From Limanda limanda (taxonomy: Eukaryota; Chordata; Actinopteri; Pleuronectiformes; Pleuronectidae): 64,000 bases of DNA. Location of the stretch: contig NC_083646.1 in the NCBI RefSeq assembly GCF_963576545.1, forward strand, positions 24,440,027 to 24,504,026, written 5' to 3'. This document shows positions 58,193 through 64,000 of this stretch, piece by piece (the stretch's first letter is position 1; every line of letters starts with the position of its first letter). Below the pieces are notes generated by a model. It did not search any database and had not been told where the DNA came from. It was given only the letters and a program-made list of their open reading frames with translations. A program made the translations under genes and the position numbers.

Positions 58193-58599
58193 AAAGCAAC
58201 CTAATACATTTATTATAACAAGTGAAATTCAAATAAATATAATATGTCAAAAATATTAAATGGTGTAGTGGAGTTATGACTCTTGTTCAGGAGACCCCAG
58301 GCCCGATGTAACAGCTCACTTTTCCCAACATGATTTTAATCTGATGAAATGTTTCAGAAGTCTACACGTTACTTCATCTATCGCAGAAAGCCCTGCTGTG
58401 AAACAATACAATTAATTTCCATCTACTCCATTTGTGTGATGGGGTTTGACAGAACTGTTTAGGCAGCACTTTTCCTCCCAAATACCAAATACGTCTATTG
58501 GAGCTCTATTATTGGAGTTCATATAAAAGCTAGTTTTGTAGACAATTTAATTGTTCGACCTCTCTGGGATGTCCTGACCTTAAACACAAGCAACGCTAT
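58193..58599. other. Unassigned AT-rich sequence
   Basis: Nothing recognised. Confidence 0.4.
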
Positions 58600-58815
58600 C
58601 AGATTTATCAGATCAGATTTCAGAAAGGATTTATTGCCAAGTAGGTTTACACCTACCTGAAATTTTCCTTGGTAAAAAGGTGCATACATTTAACATAAAG
58701 CATAAAAACAAAATAAGTACTTCACATAAGAAAGTAATAACTGTATATAAAACAAATATATATACAAGATATAAAAAGTTAAATAAAAAGTAAAATGGGG
58801 ATGTGCAATATGCAA
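58600..58815 (-). mobile_element. LINE 3' tail, reverse strand
   Basis: On - the end reads 'cttggcaataaatcctttct' followed by GAAATCTGATCTGATAAATC, a LINE 3' terminus with short ATCTG tail units. Upstream on -, 'tttttaccaaggaaaatttc' and AT-rich untranslated text fit a known fish LINE end. No coding part remains. Confidence 0.65.
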
Positions 58816-60889
58816 TTACTATTACTATTCGTATAAGCCACTTGTCAATATTTCCTTATTTGGGATGGTAATAATAGTGTTTTCATTTCTGCATTTAGTT
58901 TGTGGCAAAGGGTCAGTTCATTTGTTTTTAATTAGTTTAAAAGAAAAGCAGGTTCATTTATAGGAAAATAAATAGTTAAGAGTCAACAAAAAACATAAGC
59001 TTAATAACACAAGCAACTAAATTCAGCCAATTCAGTCGATAGAATATGTTTATTTCTGCTTCGTAACCTGCTGCTGGAACACAACAATCCAAATCATCAA
59101 TATGCCGAAGAGTTCTTTTTCTTCAATGGACTAGAAAAGTGGCTGCCTCCACCGTAAGTGTATGCAGATGAGGGCAACAAAAGCAAGTGACAGGAAATTC
59201 CCCCACATGAACCGAGCAGAAAGGTTACGAGTCCCGAGCGCTAACAGGTCCCTGGTAATGAAAGGGAAGGCGCAGGGCTTCCAGTGACGTCTGAGTGAAG
59301 GTGGTGGGTGGAGGGGTGGAGGGGTGAGCTGGGTTTAAAGAGTCTGCTGGAGTCAAAGACGTGTTAATAAACAGTTATGGAGAGCCCCGGGGTGGGGGTG
59401 CGTGTGAGGATGGAAGGAAGCCAGGAGGGTGAAAAGGTTGGTTAGGGCAAAGTGTATGTGTATATGTGTGTGTGTGAAGGGGGGGCTGAGTGGATGCTGG
59501 ATGGGGTGGAGTGGGGGGGTCAGGATCATGGTACTCGAACCGCTGTTTCCTCCTGGGGAGAAGAAAGGAGTTAATGACACCCTAGAGCTCCTCACCCCCA
59601 CCCGACGCTCCTCCCTCTCCTTTATGGAGGGTGAGCGACACACACAGCCCTTTTCGGAGGTGAGGAGGCCGGGGAGACAGCCATGCCGTCCCACCGCCCC
59701 GAGAGCGGGAGGCTCTAACAAAAAGGAAGGAGGAGGAGGAGGAGGAGGAGGCGCGATAACTGTGATTATTATGACTAAATATAATATAAAACAGTCAGTG
59801 CGGGGGCACGCGGGAAGGGATCCACCCCTCCGCCCACAAGCTCACTGTTGAAAACTCTGTTGAAGATGTGGGGACAGGTTTAAAGACAGCGCCTTTTCAA
59901 TGCCAGGGGAAAAGGGAGGGGTTAATGAGGGGCTTGGTGAAGGAGCTTATGGCAGGGTGAGGGGTGAGGGAGCGCGGAGAGGAGGAGTGCGGCGGGGGGG
60001 GGGATGCCTGGCTGCCATGGTGTCAGCGGAGGAGACGGCGGAAACAGACCGGGAGACTAAGCTGAGACAAGGCGACAGTGAGCATGTCTTCTCCCCCACA
60101 AATGAGGGACAATCAGCAACCAATATGTCACCATGTTTGGAGCTGTAATTGTAGCTTCCCATTCTGGCCAGGAAGTGTAATTTTTGAAAAGGTGAGGCAC
60201 ATCATTTCTCCGGGGGTTTTGTCAAAAAACGGGAGGCAAGGCTGTCAGAGAAATGTGATGGAGAGAGTAACAAAGTAGCTTCCACCCTGCCGTGCCATTT
60301 TGAAAATACCAGAATTTGCTGGATGTGGGCTGGATGTGTTGTTCCTGTTTTGGTGCCTGTGATTTATCATGATCTGATGCATCATTTCCCCGAGTTTTCT
60401 CACAAAGTGGAACCGTGGTGACAAACCTGCGAACAAACAAACAGACTGACACAAAGCCCCTCTTTGATACGCGGATGAAAAGAATGGGCAAACCTGATTT
60501 CCACGTCTCCGTATGACGAAATGACAGCGGCCGTGCGTCCTGACGGCCACCGCAGAGGTGTTGACCATGTGGAAAGTCAAGTTGGCGATAGTCAAGGTCA
60601 CTGGGAAATCAGGATAAAGACAGAAGTGAAGGGCTGATGTGTTGTGGCAGCAGCCATGAGCAAAGGGGGGGCACTAAGTATGGGACAGACAGTCCAAGCT
60701 GGAGTCCCACAGCTATAAATCCCTCTTCTCCCTGTCCGAAATTCATTAATGGTCACACAAAGTGGCCAGTGGAACCAGATGGGGGGAGAAACAGGGGAGG
60801 AATAGGTGTGTGTGTGTCGGGGGGGTGGGGGTTAGCGTCTATTCTTTGGCCACAGCAGGTCCCGGCGTTAGGGGACGACTGGTCCTACT
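58816..60889. other. Unassigned sequence
   Basis: No gene. A (GGA)n array lies at 59726-59751, and G-rich stretches at 59996-60003 and 60808-60832. The 140-codon frame at 59429-59851 runs through them and lacks a domain. Confidence 0.42.
59305..59333 (+). other. Predicted G-quadruplex motif
   Basis: Runs GGG, GGGG, GGGG and GGG separated by TGGA, TGGA and TGAGCT fit the G3N1-7 rule. Prediction from pattern only. Confidence 0.65.
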
Positions 60890-61300
60890 CCACTGTAGTG
60901 TGAAATTATAAAGCGTTACCTGCTTTAATTTTCCAAATACAAATTAAATCCTCAGTAAGCTGACTTTAAATCAATAGTTTCATTTAAGGGGGCCGCGTGA
61001 TTTAACAAAAATGAAAACTAGCTGGTCTGGTCAATGGAGCCGGGTCATAAATCACAGGGCTTTGGGAGGCAAAAAGCCGATTTGACTTGTATATGGAGCG
61101 GTTGGTGGCCAGGGGGAGTGCAGCGGGGAAATGAACTCACGCTTTATTAGGACTCATATTGACCTGCCTCTCCTCCACCAGCACCACCTCCACTCGCTGG
61201 CATCATAGCGTCATGATGTATACACCGCCTATTGAAAAACCAAGAGGTGCTCGGCTGGAAAACATTAATTCCTGAAGTCACGTGCAGCCCGGAGTAGATT
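60890..61300. promoter_or_regulatory. Candidate conserved noncoding block
   Basis: Repeat-free with TGCTTTAATTTTCC, CAAATTAAATCC, GTGATTTAACA and GTCATAAATCACAG words. No coding evidence; conservation untested. Confidence 0.25.
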
Positions 61301-61344
61301 TCTCTGTTTCTGCTCCTCCATCCTCCTTGGGGTCTTAATGAATT

Positions 61345-61600
61345 GTCTGTAACATATTTTGGTCAAAATACCATAAGGATCATTTAAAACGGGACCCTTT
61401 TTACCCTGTCTAAAACAGACCTCCTCAGATTGACCTTTTTTGAGACTTTTGTTCAGTTAAGACAGTGTTAAAGGAGTATTGAGATGTCCTGAGGGTCAGT
61501 GAACAGGTCGGGGTGGGGCATGTGACATTTCTAGACCAATGGGGTGGGGTTGTGTGGGGTGACAGGTTCTCATTGGCTGGTTTGTTGGGGGTCAGGGGTG
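61345..61600. repeat. Possible unnamed dispersed repeat
   Basis: 'ggtcaaaataccataaggat', 'catttaaaacgggacccttt' and 'acagacctcctcagattgac' give an impression of a repeat I have met in other fish sequence, but I cannot name it and found no second copy in the window. Confidence 0.3.
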
Positions 61601-61676
61601 AATGAGGAAGGAAGTGTCGAAGACGGTTGTTGATGTGAGTAGTGTCGGAGAACTTATCTTATTATTAATCTTATTT

Positions 61677-61702
61677 TATAATTGATTATAAAATCAATTA
61701 TA
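61677..61702. repeat. 11-bp perfect hairpin
   Basis: TATAATTGATT (61677-61687) and AATCAATTATA (61692-61702) are inverse copies around a 4-nt loop. Too AT-rich and short to assign a role. Confidence 0.8.
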
Positions 61703-61902
61703 GCTTCACAGATTTGTCTCATGTGCACATGTGTATTTTTTATATTTATGAATTGCTTCGTTGGCCGGACCAAGCTATTTCGTTCCCCACCCTTGCTAGA
61801 GAGAGGAACATGTTAGAACTTGGTGACTGTTTAGAGAGAAAAATCACCTTTTTTCGTGGTTCGAGACAAATACGAGATAAAAACAAACCAAACTTTTAAA
61901 AA

Positions 61903-61917
61903 GGGGGGGGGGGGGGG
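61903..61917. repeat. Poly-G run, 15 bp
   Basis: Uninterrupted G15. Confidence 0.95.
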
Positions 61918-62539
61918 AAGGTACAACTTGAAGCCAATCTGGAAACAACAAATGTATTTGTCAAGAAGCGGAGAAAGAAAAAAGGGAAAAAACCATGTCT
62001 CACCGGTGAAGTTTTTTATTTGTACATCAGTCGAGCATGCCAACATCAAACATTTAATGTCAGCGTTCTTCAGAGACACAGACGAAAGGAAGAGAGATGC
62101 TCGGCTCACATTGTCATCAAACAATCAAACACTCATCCGCTGCTCCAAACAGCTTGCAGCTCGGCTCAGCTGGCACCAGACACTCACATTACAATAAACA
62201 GCTCTCCTAATGTTGTGCTTACACCACACCATGCTTACACAGACACAATGCACACAGACGTAAAAAAAATAAATAATACACTGTGTAATCGGTCGGTCTG
62301 ACAGCTGGAAAATGGAAGTCGGGACAAGCCAGGAAAACACACAGACATGTGAAGATCAGCGCCGGGTGGAAGTCGCCCTCGCCATCAATACTTTGCCGGA
62401 GGATTATTCAGGAAGAGGGACATGAACATTATGCTTGATTGTAAATGAATGGTTCAGAGTGCCACAATAAATCCATTATCAAGTTGTTATGTCATACTTA
62501 AACCCCCCCTCCCCTCCACCCCAAAGTGTTCCCATATAT
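61918..62539. other. Unassigned sequence
   Basis: No gene or repeat recognised; a 113-codon frame (61856-62197) has no known domain. Confidence 0.4.
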
Positions 62540-62960
62540 CTTGTCAGCGGTTCATTAGCAATTTGGACAGGTAAAGCTTTCTGAGTTCGGCCCTGGGCTG
62601 ACCCCACATTCTGCCTCTGTGTTCCACTTAAAAATAATGGACATCCCCTGTCCCGCATCCATCAATCACACGGCGAGAATCCACGGGAAAAAATTGTTTC
62701 GAGGGATCGGAATTACAGTTACAGTGGCGCTCTGACTGGGAATAGATTAGCCAGGCATTAGCAGTGTTTCATTAACCTTGCGTTAAGTGACATCCCCGCG
62801 TGATTAATGGACATTATTAACAAAAGGGAGATTGTGTTTCCGAAAATGAACCTTTTGTGGAATGTCTGCCGCATTGTTAATAGCTTTGTTTATTAATCAT
62901 TCATGGGAGAGGGCCTTCATTTCTGAGGTAGTGATACAGAGAATGATGCTATGAGGGAGA
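62540..62960. promoter_or_regulatory. Candidate conserved noncoding block
   Basis: A 420-bp repeat-free block with many AT-core motifs in a mixed background (TTCATTAGCAATTTGG, GCATTAGCAGTG, TTCATTAACC, GTGATTAATGGACATTATTAA, GTTTATTAATCATTC). The density of ATTA/TAAT cores is the highest I noticed outside AT-rich DNA. Suggests an enhancer; inference only. Confidence 0.3.
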
Positions 62961-63048
62961 ATGACAGCAGCTCAGAGGGAGCTCCGTGCAGAATGCAAGT
63001 GGACACTGTTTGCATTTGAAGCACTCAGCAGTTTCATGTGAGCAGATG

Positions 63049-63794
63049 CAGTTGGTGGAAAATAAGTTCACTTCAAGTACTGTGCTTAAGTACGATTACT
63101 TTACTTGAGAATGTTTTCCTTGTTATGCCTCTTTTCACATGTACTCCACAACAGTACATTTCATAGGGAAATACTGTACATTCTTAATCCAAATATAAAT
63201 ATCTGACTGGAGTAACTGTGGCTCAGGATGTCAAGCAGGTCATCCACTTACCTGGTTCTCGGTGGTTCAATCCCCCTGGAATGGTTATTCTGTGAATGTG
63301 AGATAGAAAAAGTGTTGCACATATGCTGCATGATTGTGTGTGAATGGGTGAATGTTACTAAGCTCTTTGAATGGCCCTGAGAGCTCAACACACTGCAAAT
63401 TGAGAAAATACATTCATATAGAGAAAACATGTGCAAATGGAAGAATCCACATTATCGAATACTCGCAACAACAGAACCGTTAGAAGAGGCCGGAGCCCTA
63501 CTGTATGTGAAAAACCACTGGACTAAGTTTACTGCATTTAAATGTATGAGCAGCACTAACTTGTCACCACTCGAGCAACTACAGTAGTTAAACACAAAAT
63601 GCTAAATCAGATCAAATCTAATAATGTCATGCATAATAGTAAAAATCACTCACAGGGGCCATAGCTCTACAATTCACTGTTTACTTTTGACTCTTGAATT
63701 CTCTACATAGGCATATATTAAGTAGGAATTTATCCACATTGATGTATTGGTACTTTTAGTGATGTAACGTATCTGAGTGCTCCTTCCTCCACTG
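63049..63794. mobile_element. CAGTRGTGGAA-type DNA element containing a SINE
   Basis: Left end CAGTTGGTGGAAAATAAG and reverse complement of the right end CAGTGGAGGAAGGAGCAC are imperfect inverted repeats. Left internal text (caagtactgtgcttaagtac, tgtactccacaacagtacat) and right internal text (ggtacttttagtgatgt) fit from memory a common fish repeat rich in TACTTAAGTA. A SINE (63211-63421) lies inside. No target duplication could be matched at the ends. Confidence 0.65.
63211..63421 (+). mobile_element. tRNA-derived SINE nested in a DNA element
   Basis: A-box-like GTGGCTCAGGATG (63218-63230) and B-box GGTTCAATCC (63264-63273) head the copy, followed by 'gtgtgtgaatgggtgaatgt' and 'aagctctttgaatggccctg', as in the copy at 39931. 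The middle is shortened and the terminal TTTACCA tail is not preserved. Confidence 0.75.
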
Positions 63795-63810
63795 AACCAT
63801 TCTACAACTT

Positions 63811-64000
63811 TGTGGGCGGCTGTAACCCAGGATGGAGAGTTGGATATCCTCTGAGAAGCTCCGTGATTCAATCCCTGGCTCCTCCATGTGCTGAAGTGTC
63901 CTCGGGCAAGACACTGAACCCCAAATAGTGCGTGAGTGAGTGAGGTGTGATAGAGAAAGTGCTGCACAAACATGCCCTGTACGAATAAATGGTCAAATTG
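63811..64000 (+). mobile_element. tRNA-derived SINE, cut by window end
   Basis: Starts 'tgtgggcggctgtaaccca'; B-box GATTCAATCC (63865-63874); then 'gctgaagtgtcctcgggcaa' and 'gacactgaaccccaaat', closely matching the copy at 39931. It begins 17 bp after the DNA element end and runs off the window. Confidence 0.78.

Noticed and set aside
59429..59851. 140-codon forward frame
   Set aside because: Runs through (GGA)n and G-rich low-complexity DNA and ends in a poly-Gly stretch; no domain.

Overview
This window looks like nuclear DNA from a teleost fish, probably a percomorph. The evidence is the dense long (CA/GT)n microsatellites, several repeat families I know as common in fish genomes (tRNA-derived SINEs, L2/Rex-like LINE fragments, short hAT-type elements, a Tc1-like transposase relic), and the absence of any bacterial-style coding layout. 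I find no protein-coding exon I can defend in 64 kb. Open frames are either translations of simple repeats (Thr-His and Cys-Val runs), decayed transposon reading frames, or frames of a length and composition expected by chance. No rRNA, true tRNA, snRNA, CRISPR or bacterial element is visible. The window is best read as intergenic or deep intronic sequence.

Layout. 1-9 kb: AT-rich unique sequence with (GT)n/(CA)n arrays, a purine-rich tract, a reverse-strand SINE at 4.6 kb, repeat scraps and a frameshifted Tc1-like transposase remnant at 7.8-8.1 kb. 9-17 kb: mostly unassigned sequence with CA/CT arrays and a G-quadruplex motif. 17.3-19.8 kb: a reverse-strand LINE relic broken by two later insertions, a LINE 3' tail and a 689-bp hAT-like element with a near-perfect 8-bp target duplication. 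21.2-22.1 kb: three short elements stacked in one another. 25.9-26.2 kb: a 319-bp hAT-type element with a perfect 8-bp target duplication. 26.8-27.9 and 30.0-30.6 kb: repeat-poor sequence that may be conserved noncoding DNA. 28.2-29.1 kb: a LINE 3' end invaded by a second LINE. 35.2-35.7 kb: a 568-bp foldback element with arms of about 200 bp. 39.4-42.2 kb: a MITE, a SINE and three LINE fragments. 43-50 kb: candidate regulatory blocks alternating with microsatellites and more short elements. 51.8 kb: a 92-bp (GGGA)n array. 54-62.9 kb: mixed unique sequence, one more MITE and further candidate regulatory blocks. 63.0-64.0 kb: a DNA element containing a SINE, then another SINE cut by the window end.

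The elements tell a relative history of insertions. The repeat-poor blocks between them, rich in TAATTA-like cores, are the likeliest functional parts, perhaps distal enhancers of a developmental gene outside the window, but that is inference and I could not identify the gene. Repeat family names rest on memory of family consensus features and on comparisons within the window, not on a database search. Boundaries are approximate unless a target duplication or terminal repeat is stated.
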